Shown in pieces: positions 35,647 to 44,714 of a stretch of DNA of 64,000 nt. Below the pieces are notes generated by a model. The model ran no database searches, was not told where the DNA came from, and saw only the letters and a program-made list of their open reading frames with translations. Each line of letters begins with the position of its first letter. Position 1 is the stretch's first letter. The stretch covers positions 85,817 through 149,816 of the forward strand of contig JADKKO010000003.1 of the NCBI GenBank assembly GCA_016720465.1. Direction: 5' to 3'. A program made the translations under genes and the position numbers. Origin of the DNA: Holophagaceae bacterium (lineage in GTDB: Bacteria; Acidobacteriota; Holophagae; Holophagales; Holophagaceae).

Positions 35647-38600
35647 TCAAGTGTTCACCAAGCCGGATTCAAGTGTGGCCGATTCATCCGGGATCATTCT
35701 ACCTTTCCATAAGTAGTACACCGCAGGATAGACCAGCAATTCCAGGATGAAGGAGGTGACCAGCCCGCCCACCATCGGCGCGGCGATGCGCTTCATCAGG
35801 TCGGCGCCGGCGCCGGTGGACCAGAGGATCGGCAGCAGGCCCATGAAGGCCGCGCAGACGGTCATGGCTTTGGGCCGCACTCGCTTCACGGCTCCATGGA
35901 TGATGGCCTCGCGGAGATCTGCCTTCGAGTTCAAACGCCCTGCTTTCGCGGCTTCGTCGTGGGCCAGATCCAGGAACAGCAGCATGAAGACGCCAGTCTC
36001 GGCGTCCAGGCCCATGAGCGCGATCATGCCGACCCACACGGCGATGGACACGTTGTAACCCAGGATATAAAGCAGCCATACGGCGCCGATGGCCGAGAAA
36101 GGCACCGCCAGCATCACGAGGCCCGCCTTGAAGGACGACCGCGTGTTCATGTAGAGCAGGCCGAAGATCAGCACCAGGGTGATGGGCAGGATCAGCTTCA
36201 GGCGCTCGCGCACCCGCACCATGTTCTCGAACTGGCCGCTCCATAAAACCGAATAGCCCGTGGGCATTTTCAAGCCGCTGGCCAGGGCCGTCTTGGCACG
36301 GTCCACGTAGCTTCCCACATCGATCTTGGACGTGTCGAAGTCCACGAACACGTAGCCTGTGAGCAACCCGTTTTCATCCCGGATCATGGCAGGGCCCTGA
36401 ACCATTTTAAGCTCCGCGATCTCCGACATGGGCACCTGCCCGCCCATGGGAAGGGGCACCAGCACGCGGTTCAGCGAGGCCGCATCGCTGCGGTAGTCCC
36501 GCAGCAGCCGCACATTCACGGGGTAGCGCGCCCGCCCTTCATACACGGTGCTCTGGTTGTCCCCGCCCACCGCGGTCATTACCATCATGTTGGCTTCGTC
36601 CACGCTCAGGCCGTAACGGGCCAGCTGTTCCCGCTTCAGCACGAAGTCCAGGAAATAGCCGCCCTGGACCCGCTCGGCGAACACGCTGCGGGTGCCTGGA
36701 ACCTTCCGCAGCAAGGCCTCCGCTTCGACGCCGAGCTTCTCGATCTCGGTCGAGTCCGAACCGCTGATCTTCAGGCCTACGGGAGTCCGGATGCCGGTGC
36801 TGAGCATGTCGAGCCGCGCCTTGATGGGCATGGTCCAGGCGTTGCTGAATCCCGGCATCCGCATGGCCTTGTCCATTTCCGCGACCAGTTCCTCGTGGGT
36901 GATGCGGTCCCGCCAGAAGGAGCGGAGCAGCCCTTTCATCCAGCCGGGGGCCCAGGATGAATACCAGCGGCGCTTTTCGCGCCACTCGGACTCAGGCTTC
37001 AGGAGCACGGTGGTTTCCATCATGGAAAAGGGCGCGGGATCCGTGGGCGTCTCTGCCCTGCCGGCCTTGCCGAACACCTGGCTGACCTCTGGAAAGGCCC
37101 GCAGGATGCGGTCCTGGAGCTGGAGGGAGCGCTCCGCTTCCGCCGCCGAAAGCCCCGGAAAGGTAGTGGGCATGTAGAGGATGGAACCCTCGTCCAAAGG
37201 CGGCATGAATTCCGATCCGAGTTTCATATAGACCGGGATCGTGGCCAGCACCAGCAAGGCTGAAACAGCGATGGTCGCCTTCGCATGCCTCAGCACGAAG
37301 CGGCAGGGCGGCTCGTAGACGCGGTGCAGGAGCCGACTGATGGGGTGGCGTTCCTCGGCGTAGTAGGTGCCGATGAAAAGCGTGTCGCACACGCGGGCGA
37401 ACCAGCGCGGCTTGAACCGGAAGGGATCCATGCGGGCGAAGAGCATCCGCATGGCCGGGTCGAAGGTGATGGCCAGGACCGCGGCGATGGCCATGGCCAG
37501 GTTCTTGGAATAGGCCAGGGGCTTGAACATGCGGCCCTCCTGGTCCACCAGGGTGAAGACCGGCACAAAGGCCACGGCGATCACCAGCAGGGAGAAGAAG
37601 ACCGAGGGCCCGACTTCCAACAAGGCTTCGAGCCGCACGGCATGGAAGTCGCCGACCCTTCCTCCTGAATCCCAGATGTGCAGCCGGTTGTAGGCGTTCT
37701 CGACCTCCACGATGGCGCCGTCCACCAGCACGCCGATGGAGATGGCGATCCCCGCGAGGGACATCAGATTCGCGTTGAGCCCCATGGCGTACATGGGGAT
37801 GAAGGCCAGTGCCACGCTCAAGGGAATCGTCACGATGGGCACGATGGCCGAGGGCACGTGCCATAGGAAGATCAGGATGATGATGGAGACGATGATCATC
37901 TCTTCGATGAGCTTCCATTTCACGGTGTGGATGGCGCGGTCGATGAGGTCTGACCGGTCGTAGGCGGTGACGACTTCCACCCCCGGGGGCAGGGATGGCT
38001 TCAGTTCCGCGAGCCTGGTTTTCACCCGCTCGATAACGTGCAAGGCGTTCTCCCCCTGCCGCATGACGATGATGCCGCCCACCACGTCTCCCCGCCCGTC
38101 CAGGTCCGTCACGCCTCGGCGCAGCTCAGGACCGAGATTGACGGAGGCCACATCGCGGATGCGCACCGGGGTCCCGTTTTCAGCCTTCAGGCCGATGCCC
38201 GCGATATCGTCCACGGTCTTGGCATAGCCCCTGCCCCGCACCATGTATTCCCGTCCGGAGAACTCCACCAGGCGCCCTCCCACGTCGTTGTTGCCCTTGC
38301 GGATGGCGTCGACGACCGCATCCATGCCGAGGCCATGGGCGGCCAGGGAATTGGGATTCACGTTCACCTGGTACTGCCGCACCTGGCCGCCCACGGTGGC
38401 CACCTCCGCCACGCCCTGCACGGACTGCAACTGGTAGCGCAGGAACCAGTCCTGGTAGGAACGCAGCTCGTCGCTGCGGTGCCTGCCGCTCTTGTCCACC
38501 AGGGCGTACTGGAACACCCATCCGACGCTGGTCGCGTCAGGTCCGAGTTCCGTCTGCACGCCGGCGGGCAGTTTCGATTGGATCTTGCTGAGGTATTCCA

Positions 38601-38928
38601 GCACCCGGCTGCGGGCCCAGTAGAGGTCCGTGCCGTCCTCGAAAATCACATAGACGTAGCTGTACCCGAAGTCCGAAAAGCCGCGCACGGCCTTCACCTT
38701 CGGGGCGCCGAGCAGGCTGGTGACGATGGGATAGGTGACCTGTTCTTCCAGGATGTCCGGGCTGCGGTCCCACTTCGAATAGACGATGACCTGGGTATCG
38801 GAAAGGTCCGGGATGGCATCCACGGGGATGTTGCGGATGGACCAGAGGGAGAAGAGCAGCGCCACGAAAGTGGCTGCGATGACCATGGCCCGGTTGTGGG
38901 CTGAAAAGGAGATGATGCGCCGGATCAT
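35647..38928 (-). CDS. cusA: CusA/CzcA-type heavy-metal RND efflux pump
   Basis: A 1093-residue inner-membrane RND transporter that uses the proton gradient to drive metal from the periplasm through a tripartite CusCBA-type channel. Features: N-terminal helix 'MIRRIISFSAHNRAMVIAAT', 'PDLSDTQVIVYSKWDRSPDI', 'LRYQLQSVQGVAEVATVGGQ', the HME-RND helix region 'LVDGAIVEVENAYNRLHIWD' and 'IALMGLDAETGVFMLLFLDL'. Methionines in 'GSILYMPTTFPGLS', 'FSMMETTVLLKP' and 'RLDMLSTGIRTPVG' lie where E. coli CusA has its Cu/Ag-binding Met triad, which favours monovalent Cu/Ag over Zn/Co. It starts 3 bp after the cusB stop. Confidence 0.92.
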   Translation of the reverse strand: MIRRIISFSAHNRAMVIAATFVALLFSLWSIRNIPVDAIPDLSDTQVIVYSKWDRSPDILEEQVTYPIVTSLLGAPKVKAVRGFSDFGYSYVYVIFEDGTDLYWARSRVLEYLSKIQSKLPAGVQTELGPDATSVGWVFQYALVDKSGRHRSDELRSYQDWFLRYQLQSVQGVAEVATVGGQVRQYQVNVNPNSLAAHGLGMDAVVDAIRKGNNDVGGRLVEFSGREYMVRGRGYAKTVDDIAGIGLKAENGTPVRIRDVASVNLGPELRRGVTDLDGRGDVVGGIIVMRQGENALHVIERVKTRLAELKPSLPPGVEVVTAYDRSDLIDRAIHTVKWKLIEEMIIVSIIILIFLWHVPSAIVPIVTIPLSVALAFIPMYAMGLNANLMSLAGIAISIGVLVDGAIVEVENAYNRLHIWDSGGRVGDFHAVRLEALLEVGPSVFFSLLVIAVAFVPVFTLVDQEGRMFKPLAYSKNLAMAIAAVLAITFDPAMRMLFARMDPFRFKPRWFARVCDTLFIGTYYAEERHPISRLLHRVYEPPCRFVLRHAKATIAVSALLVLATIPVYMKLGSEFMPPLDEGSILYMPTTFPGLSAAEAERSLQLQDRILRAFPEVSQVFGKAGRAETPTDPAPFSMMETTVLLKPESEWREKRRWYSSWAPGWMKGLLRSFWRDRITHEELVAEMDKAMRMPGFSNAWTMPIKARLDMLSTGIRTPVGLKISGSDSTEIEKLGVEAEALLRKVPGTRSVFAERVQGGYFLDFVLKREQLARYGLSVDEANMMVMTAVGGDNQSTVYEGRARYPVNVRLLRDYRSDAASLNRVLVPLPMGGQVPMSEIAELKMVQGPAMIRDENGLLTGYVFVDFDTSKIDVGSYVDRAKTALASGLKMPTGYSVLWSGQFENMVRVRERLKLILPITLVLIFGLLYMNTRSSFKAGLVMLAVPFSAIGAVWLLYILGYNVSIAVWVGMIALMGLDAETGVFMLLFLDLAHDEAAKAGRLNSKADLREAIIHGAVKRVRPKAMTVCAAFMGLLPILWSTGAGADLMKRIAAPMVGGLVTSFILELLVYPAVYYLWKGRMIPDESATLESGLVNT

Positions 38929-38931
38929 GGC

Positions 38932-40284
38932 TCACTTCCCCGGAGCTGCGGCGGAGCGCAGGCGCGATTCGGAATCCAGCAGGAAAGCCGCGCCGCTCGC
39001 GACGCTTTCGCCTTTCTCCAAGCCCGAGAGGATTTCCACCAGCGCCCCCGAAGCCGCGCCCACCTTGACCTCCCGCGGGACGAACCGGTTTTCGGATTCC
39101 TCGACAAAGACAACCTTGCGCAATCCCGCGTCGAGCACCGCGTCCGATGGCACCAGCAGGCCCTTCCGCGTTGCGCTCTTCAATAAGACGTCCCCAAACA
39201 GCTCAGGCCTCAATTCCCCGGCCGGATTGGCGAACGCGATGCGCACCTTGGCCGTGCGGGTCTTCGGATCCAGCACGGGCTCCAGGAAATGCACGCGCCC
39301 CTGGAAGCTCCGCCCCGGGAACGCAGCGAGCGTAAGCGCCGCCGCCATCCCCACGCGGACCTGGGACAGCTCGGCTTCATAGATATCCGCCACCACCCAG
39401 ACGCTGGACAGATCCGTGATCTCGAAAGGCGCCTCCATGGAGCTGATGCGGGAGCCTTCCACCACGCTCTTCATGGTGACCACGCCCGCCACGGGCGATG
39501 GAATGGAAATGGACTTCGTGGGTGTGCCGCTGCGCTCAAGTTCCATGATCGCCGCTTCGGGAATGTCCCAGAGCCGCAGGCGCTTGCGGGCTGATTCCAC
39601 CAACTCGGTTCCACTCGGGCTCGGGCCCAGCGCCGCTTTCGTTTTCAGGGCCAGCAGGAATTCATTCTGGGCCGACAACAATTCCGGGCTGTAAAGGCGG
39701 AACAGCGGCTGGCCCTTGGACACTTTCTGGCCCATGGAGTCGACGAACAGCTTTTCCACGAAACCTTCGAGCTTGACGTTGACTTTGCGCACCCGGGTTT
39801 CATCCGCCACCACGCGTCCCGTGGCCCGTATCTCGCCACCCAGCAGACCTTCCACCACCTGGACCGTGCGCACGCCCAGCATCTGGCGGCGCTCGGCGTC
39901 CAGCCGCACCGGGGCGAGGCCTTCCACGGCGCCGCCCTCCTGCTCGTCTTCATAGACCGCCACGTAGTCCATGCCCATTTCGTCCTTGCGGGGGGTCGGC
40001 GAAGTCTGGCGGGGATCCATGGGCGATCGGTAGAAGGCGATTTTGCGATCTCCTCCCGTCTCGGATTTCAATGGCACCAGGCTCATGCCGCAGATGGGGC
40101 AATCGCCGGGCTGATCACGGATGATCTGGGGGTGCATGGGGCAGGTGTATCTGACCGCGGCCGGCGCTTTCTCCGGGTTCGCTGAGGGTTCGTGGCGGTG
40201 CATCAGGGCCACGAACCCGCCGCCCAGAAGACCTCCGGCGAGCAGGATCGCGATGCCACTCAGGAATGGATTCTTCATGGTCAT
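38932..40284 (-). CDS. cusB: CusB-type RND periplasmic adaptor with heavy-metal-binding domains
   Basis: A 450-residue membrane-fusion protein linking the RND pump to the outer-membrane channel. ATG 40284 has GGGAG upstream; the frame opens further up without a start signal. After an N-terminal membrane anchor come two short heavy-metal-binding motifs: 'YTCPMHPQIIRDQPGDCPIC' with 'GMSLVPL', and a degenerate 'FYRSPMDPRQTSPTPRKDEM' with 'GMDYVAVY'. The barrel-sandwich and hairpin follow ('GRVVADETRVRKVNVKLEGF', 'SPELLSAQNEFLLAL', 'SPVAGVVTMKSVVEGSRIS', 'LSSVWVVADIYEAELSQVRV'). The second Met-rich motif has lost its cysteines. It begins 14 bp after the cusC stop and ends 3 bp before cusA. Confidence 0.92.
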   Translation of the reverse strand: MTMKNPFLSGIAILLAGGLLGGGFVALMHRHEPSANPEKAPAAVRYTCPMHPQIIRDQPGDCPICGMSLVPLKSETGGDRKIAFYRSPMDPRQTSPTPRKDEMGMDYVAVYEDEQEGGAVEGLAPVRLDAERRQMLGVRTVQVVEGLLGGEIRATGRVVADETRVRKVNVKLEGFVEKLFVDSMGQKVSKGQPLFRLYSPELLSAQNEFLLALKTKAALGPSPSGTELVESARKRLRLWDIPEAAIMELERSGTPTKSISIPSPVAGVVTMKSVVEGSRISSMEAPFEITDLSSVWVVADIYEAELSQVRVGMAAALTLAAFPGRSFQGRVHFLEPVLDPKTRTAKVRIAFANPAGELRPELFGDVLLKSATRKGLLVPSDAVLDAGLRKVVFVEESENRFVPREVKVGAASGALVEILSGLEKGESVASGAAFLLDSESRLRSAAAPGK

Positions 40285-40297
40285 GGTGTCTCCCAAA

Positions 40298-41641
40298 TCA
40301 CATGGAGGGCGCTGCGGATGCAACGCGCCCGGAAACTGGCATGGAGTTTCCAATGCCTGGGGCGGTGCTTGGATTCGCTTCATCCAAGGCGATGGCCAGG
40401 CCCTGGGCATCGGCCAGCTCTTTCAGGAACGCGGCGCGGTCCTGGATATAGCCATTGAGGACTTCCAGCACCGAGGAAAACGGCGCGCGTCCCGTCTCGA
40501 ATTGCGCCAGGGCGGATTCGAACGCAGCCCTGGACTGCACGAGCACCGATGCATAGAGCCCCAGAATCCGCGAGCTGGCCTCCAGGGCGGCGACCCGTTG
40601 CTCCGTGGCCTGGGCCAGCCGGCGGCGCTGGTCATCCCGGTTGGACTCCTCGGATCTCTGGAGGGCTTCGTTCTCCGCGATGGCCCGCCGCTGCTTGGTC
40701 CGCGAATACAAGGGGATCGAAACGCTGAAGCCCACCTGCCACATGGGCTCCAGGGCTCCCCTGGGCATGATGCCGGCGCTCAGGGCGAAGTCGGGCCTCA
40801 GGTCGAGTTTCGCCAGTTCCACCCGCGAGGCCGCGTGGAGGATGTGATGGTGGGAGGAATGCAGCTCGGGGCTGCGTTCCTCGGCCTGTCTGACAGCCGC
40901 GTCGCGGGCCGGCACCGTGGGCGGGCGCATCCCCTCCAGCGAAGCCATGGTTTCAATGGGAGAATCCAGCGGCCTTCCCGCGAGGCGATCCAGTTCGATG
41001 ACCTTGGCCCGGGCCTCGGACTCCAGCCGCAGCGCCTGCTGGGCCGCCTTCATGCGTTCCAGTTGGGCGCGGAGCAGGTCCAGTTGGCTGCCCTGGCCTG
41101 CTTCATACCTGGCCTGGGCCACGGCTTCGGCCTGCTTCCAGATGAGCTCTTGTTCCTTCTGGAGCGCCTGCTGCCCCCGTGCGAGGAGCAGACCCAGGTA
41201 GGCCCGCCGGAGATCGGCCTCCAAGGTCAGGCGGATGCGCTCCACGCTGGCTCTTGCGGCCTCGGCATTGGCGGAGACGATATCCGTGCGCAGCTTGCGT
41301 TTGCCAGGGAAAGGAAAAGCCTGGGACGCCATGATCGTCCCGAAGGTGGTCTCCATCCGGCCGATCTCGAAGCGCTTGAAGCCATCATTCTGGTAGCCCA
41401 GCGAGAGCATGGGGTCCGGCAGGCTTCCGGCCTGGGGAATCCTTTCCTCTTCGGCCTCGGCGGCCCGGGTGGCTGCGGCCAGCTGGGGGCTTTTCTCCAC
41501 GGCCTCCCGCAGCAGGGCCTGCAGGACCGGATCCTCGGCCAAACTGGAGGGAACGGATATCGGTTGGGCTTGAGACCTGGCCTCGGCCGCCGCCATGAAC
41601 GGCAGGATGGCAACCAGGGCCAGGCGCGAGGGAATGCGCAT
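40298..41641 (-). CDS. cusC: TolC/CusC-type outer-membrane efflux channel
   Basis: A 447-residue outer-membrane factor that forms the exit duct of the efflux complex. Signal peptide (MRIPSRLALVAILPFMAAAE), then two repeated halves of the outer-membrane efflux protein domain with long amphipathic helices ('LEADLRRAYLGLLLARGQQA', 'AQARYEAGQGSQLDLLRAQL', 'SALAQFETGRAPFSSVLEVL'). 'PDPMLSLGYQNDGF' is the usual entry to repeat 1. There is no Cys lipobox, unlike E. coli CusC. GGAG precedes ATG 41641. It lies between the Cys-rich leader gene and cusB in one operon. Confidence 0.9.
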   Translation of the reverse strand: MRIPSRLALVAILPFMAAAEARSQAQPISVPSSLAEDPVLQALLREAVEKSPQLAAATRAAEAEEERIPQAGSLPDPMLSLGYQNDGFKRFEIGRMETTFGTIMASQAFPFPGKRKLRTDIVSANAEAARASVERIRLTLEADLRRAYLGLLLARGQQALQKEQELIWKQAEAVAQARYEAGQGSQLDLLRAQLERMKAAQQALRLESEARAKVIELDRLAGRPLDSPIETMASLEGMRPPTVPARDAAVRQAEERSPELHSSHHHILHAASRVELAKLDLRPDFALSAGIMPRGALEPMWQVGFSVSIPLYSRTKQRRAIAENEALQRSEESNRDDQRRRLAQATEQRVAALEASSRILGLYASVLVQSRAAFESALAQFETGRAPFSSVLEVLNGYIQDRAAFLKELADAQGLAIALDEANPSTAPGIGNSMPVSGRVASAAPSM

Positions 41642-41692
41642 GGGAACTCCAGATCTAGGTTTCGCGGAATGGACGATTTCGCGGAAATCCGA

Positions 41693-42112
41693 TCAGATCC
41701 GGAGGATTCTCAATATTGAAAGACGGCCCGGCGCCCGTTCCAGGGCACCGTCGCCAGCAGCGCTGAAGCGCGGTTCGATGGCTTCTGCGCGGATCGGCCT
41801 GGCCAGCGCGACCGTGGCCGGCCAGGGGCGGGCAAAGGGATCGCCGGCCGCCGGGGAAGACGACACCGGGTCAGGAGCCTGGGGCAGTTGCGCGGTCTGG
41901 ATGGGCGCTCCGCTCCGGCCACAGCTCGTCGGGGAGGGCGTCTGATCCTGGCCGCAGCCGGATCGGGGCACCACCGCCGGCGGACAGCAGGACTCCTCGG
42001 TTCCGCAGCAGCAGGCTTCCTGTGGGCAGCGCTCGGGCAAGCCCATGGCCTCGCCCGCCGCGTTTGTCAGGAGCAGCGAGAGGGCGAAGAAGAAGGAGAG
42101 GAGCCGACGCAT
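41693..42112 (-). CDS. Cys-rich exported protein at the head of the cus operon
   Basis: A 139-residue protein with a signal peptide (MRRLLSFFFALSLLLTNAAG) and a cysteine cluster: 'CPQEACCCGTEESCCPPAV' followed by two further cysteines, nine in all. The C-terminal half is Pro/Ala-rich. It leads the efflux operon, 51 bp before cusC, so a periplasmic metal-buffering or sensing role is likely (inference). The frame stays open upstream to ATG 42340 inside the tRNA-linked repeat array, but the signal peptide argues for ATG 42112. I do not recognise a named family. Confidence 0.7.
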   Translation of the reverse strand: MRRLLSFFFALSLLLTNAAGEAMGLPERCPQEACCCGTEESCCPPAVVPRSGCGQDQTPSPTSCGRSGAPIQTAQLPQAPDPVSSSPAAGDPFARPWPATVALARPIRAEAIEPRFSAAGDGALERAPGRLSILRILRI

Positions 42113-42349
42113 AGTTACGAACCTAGGCAACGATACGCCTGAAAGGGCACCCGCGGAAGGGATGGCGGTGAGATTGTGACGCGGTTGGAAGGGTGGAGCA
42201 GGCGATGGGGATCCCTTCGCGCTGATGGCGCTCAGGCCGCCCGGACGGCTGCGCCCGGTCCTGCGGCTTCGCCGCACCGGCCTCGACGCTCCCGCGTCTC
42301 TGCCTTGACCTACCGGCGCGCCGCCGGGTTCGATCTCCATCGCCCGGTT

Positions 42350-42372
42350 AAAAAAAGGCCCTTGCGGGCCTA
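42350..42372 (-). terminator. intrinsic terminator in distal repeat unit
   Basis: On the minus strand a stem AGGCCC/GGGCCT with a four-base loop is followed by seven T. It is a copy of the terminator directly behind the tRNA, differing by one loop base. It would stop transcripts that read through the first terminator and the first repeat unit. Confidence 0.75.
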
Positions 42373-42531
42373 GTTTGGAGCGGGCGATGGGGATCCCTTC
42401 GCGCTGATGGCGCTCAGGCCGCCCGGACGGCTGCGCCCGGTCCTGCGGCTTCGCCGCACCGGCCTCGACGCTCCCGCGTCTCTGCCTTGACCTACCGGCG
42501 CGCCGCCGGGTTCGATCCCCACCGCCCGGTT

Positions 42532-42554
42532 AAAAAAAGGCCCTTACGGGCCTA
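42532..42554 (-). terminator. intrinsic terminator of tRNA-Gly
   Basis: On the minus strand, four bases after the encoded CCA, a stem AGGCCC/GGGCCT with loop GTAA is followed by a run of seven T, a standard intrinsic terminator. It ends the tRNA-Gly transcript. Confidence 0.85.
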
Positions 42555-42557
42555 GTT

Positions 42558-42632
<75 letters not shown>

Positions 42633-42642
42633 GGAGATGCCC

Positions 42643-42671
42643 ATGGTAGCTCGGTTCCTGCGCTTTGCCAA
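42643..42671 (-). promoter_or_regulatory. sigma-70-type promoter of tRNA-Gly
   Basis: On the minus strand TTGGCA (42671-42666) and TACCAT (42648-42643) are separated by 17 bp, and the mature tRNA 5' end is 10 bp past the -10 box. Both hexamers are close to TTGACA/TATAAT and the spacing is ideal. Confidence 0.65.
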
Positions 42672-42722
42672 TCGGGCTGTGACGGCGCGTGGTAAGGATA
42701 TGGCAGAAACAGCGCCCTGCCT

Positions 42723-43829
42723 CTAGCCTTTGCCCTTGTTTTCGACCAGGCGCTTGGCTTCGCGGCGCAGGAGTTCCGGAATGTTCCGGTCCCGCTGCAT
42801 CATCTTCAGGTCGAATTCGATCAGGCGCTTCAATTGGTTCAGGGCGATGGGCAGGGGCGTCCGGGGATTGAAGGCGAGATTCCTCATGATCCCGTATTTC
42901 TTCATCCACTCCCGGTTCATGGAGATGATGCGGAGCACCTCTTCCTTCACCGTGCGCATCTGGGAGATGTAGGCCACCTCGCCTTCGCCGATGCGCGGAT
43001 TGCGGATGACGTTCACCTGGATCAGGCGGTTGGATTCGCGGATGAGGAGGGTGCGTTCCTCCTTCCCTCCCTTGATGGCCAGCATGATCTTCTGGTTGGT
43101 CTTGAGGCGCATGACGCGCTGGGTGAGGCTCAAGGGGATCTCGTTGCCATCCAGATCCAGGATGGGCTTCAACAGGCGGTCCCGCACTGCTTCGACATCT
43201 TCCTCGTCGGCGGGCTCTGCCTCTTCCTCCTCGGCTCCTTCAACCGCGCCCTCCATGGGCATCGGCAATTCCGCCCAAGCCTTGTCCAGCTTGCCGGCGA
43301 CCACGTCGTCCAGGATTTCGATGCGCTCTTCGAAGACCTCCTTGGAGGCGGTCCCCAGCACGTGGAAGCGGTTCTCGTTGACCCGCCGCTTGATGTTGTA
43401 GTCGCCCTCGGGGTGCTCCTCGATCAGGTCCAGGATCCGTGGCCGCTTCAGCCACATCACCTGGTTGTTCAAGGGGATTTCCAGCACCGAGCCCGGCAGG
43501 TGCGGCACGGCCTTCTCCATCCATTCGGCGGTGAGGGCCTCGTGGAGCAGCGCCAGCTCCAGCAGGGCCGGCTCCTTCCGGTGCACCAGGATCACGCCCA
43601 GGATATCCGGGTCCTCCAATTCACCTGAGATGGCCGTGGCCAGCAGGGATTCGGGCATCCCCATCAAGGTCTCGTGGCCCCTCAGGGCGTATTGCGACTC
43701 GGTGAACACGGCGCCGGCGATGGCGTGCAGCAGATCCTGGGGCGGCACCGGAAGGCTGCCCCCCAGCAGGGCCATGGCCATGGGGTCGGGCAACTGCTTG
43801 GCGAGGAACCGCTCGACGAGGGGATGCAT
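42723..43829 (-). CDS. conserved hypothetical cytoplasmic protein
   Basis: A 368-residue soluble protein without signal peptide or membrane helix. It has a helical N-terminal half ('LPDPMAMALLGGSLPVPPQD', 'MPESLLATAISGELEDPDIL'), an acidic linker of Glu/Ala near 195-212, and a basic C-terminal half ('SLTQRVMRLKTNQKIMLAIK', 'NRLIQVNVIRNPRIGEGEVA', 'NREWMKKYGIMRNLAFNPRT'). The last pattern, a helical repeat scoring loss or damage-like units, recalls conserved unknowns of delta-proteobacteria and acidobacteria, but I cannot name the family. It may be co-transcribed with the RodZ-like and MoxR genes upstream. Confidence 0.75.
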   Translation of the reverse strand: MHPLVERFLAKQLPDPMAMALLGGSLPVPPQDLLHAIAGAVFTESQYALRGHETLMGMPESLLATAISGELEDPDILGVILVHRKEPALLELALLHEALTAEWMEKAVPHLPGSVLEIPLNNQVMWLKRPRILDLIEEHPEGDYNIKRRVNENRFHVLGTASKEVFEERIEILDDVVAGKLDKAWAELPMPMEGAVEGAEEEEAEPADEEDVEAVRDRLLKPILDLDGNEIPLSLTQRVMRLKTNQKIMLAIKGGKEERTLLIRESNRLIQVNVIRNPRIGEGEVAYISQMRTVKEEVLRIISMNREWMKKYGIMRNLAFNPRTPLPIALNQLKRLIEFDLKMMQRDRNIPELLRREAKRLVENKGKG

Positions 43830-43877
43830 CAGGACTCCGGTGGCGCGTGTGATTCTAGTATCAGGCTAAGCCGTTTT

Positions 43878-44714
43878 TCAGGAAGGATCCGGGCGCCCCG
43901 AGGGGGCTTCGGGATCCACCTCGGGGACGGTGGGGGGAGGTTCCTCCGGGGCCTTCGGCCTGAGCCACTGGCCTTCCGCATTGAACCTGCCCACCCAGGT
44001 TTCGCCCACACTCTGGCCATGCCGGATGGTGCGGCCCGCAACTTCCACGCTCACCACACCGGCATTGTCCAGGGTGATGGTGAAGGCCCCCTTGACCCGC
44101 AGCAGCCAGGGGCCGCTCACCTGCAACGTGCGTTTTTCATCCAGACCGTCGGCCACGATGTGCACCGGGGAGGCGTCCTGGGCGCGCAGGATCACCAGCA
44201 GGCCTTCCTCGGACCGGGGCACCTCAGGCAGCGCCTCGCCCAGCACGGGGTAGTCGCGTCGGCCGCCCTGGGGCTGCGGGTGGACCTCTGCGGCAGGCTG
44301 AAGGCCTCCGCGCGGGCCTGTAATCTGGCTCTGCCCCTCATCCAGCGCGCCTCGCTTGAGGTTGGGCCCGGGAACCGCCAGCCAGGCCAGCAGACCGATG
44401 GAGCCGGCGGTCAGGGCCCCCATGACGATCCGCTCGAGCCGCTCCCGTTTGGGGTCCGGGGATTCCTCGGCCATGCTGCCAGGGAGCGCTTCCCAGGCTT
44501 CCTGATGCTGGGCCAGGTCCACCTCCAGACGCTCGGCGACCTGCCGCACCAGAGGGCGCTCGCCTCCGGTGGGCAGCTGCTCGTAGACATCCGCTTCGAG
44601 GGACCGCAGCACGGATTCCTGCAGATTGAGGTCCCGGGCCAGCCCCTCCAGGCTCAGACCCTTGGCTTCCCGCGCCAGGCGGAGCAGCTTTCCGAGGGAC
44701 CTGCGCTCGCTCAT
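43878..44714 (-). CDS. RodZ-like helix-turn-helix membrane protein
   Basis: A 278-residue protein laid out like RodZ, which links MreB to the cell-wall machinery. The N-terminal Cro-like helix-turn-helix ('LGKLLRLAREAKGLSLEGLA', 'LNLQESVLRSLEADVYEQLP') lies at about 6-45, one membrane helix near 98-118 ('VMGALTAGSIGLLAWLAV'), a polar linker, and a C-terminal DUF4115-like beta domain ('GLLVILRAQDASPVHIVADG', 'LRVKGAFTITLDNAGVVSVE') in the periplasm, then a Pro-rich tail. ATG 44714 overlaps the MoxR gene stop as ATGA. In E. coli RodZ has 337 residues. The role is inferred from layout. Confidence 0.8.
   Translation of the reverse strand: MSERRSLGKLLRLAREAKGLSLEGLARDLNLQESVLRSLEADVYEQLPTGGERPLVRQVAERLEVDLAQHQEAWEALPGSMAEESPDPKRERLERIVMGALTAGSIGLLAWLAVPGPNLKRGALDEGQSQITGPRGGLQPAAEVHPQPQGGRRDYPVLGEALPEVPRSEEGLLVILRAQDASPVHIVADGLDEKRTLQVSGPWLLRVKGAFTITLDNAGVVSVEVAGRTIRHGQSVGETWVGRFNAEGQWLRPKAPEEPPPTVPEVDPEAPSGRPDPS

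Noticed and set aside
42113..42340. N-terminal extension of the Cys-rich cus protein from ATG 42340
   Set aside because: The extension is translated repeat DNA and would bury the signal peptide; ATG 42112 is the sensible start.
42195..42557. Additional tRNA genes in the repeat units
   Set aside because: Only the 3' 20 nt and an inverted T-arm copy are present; no acceptor 5' strand, D-arm or anticodon arm can be drawn.
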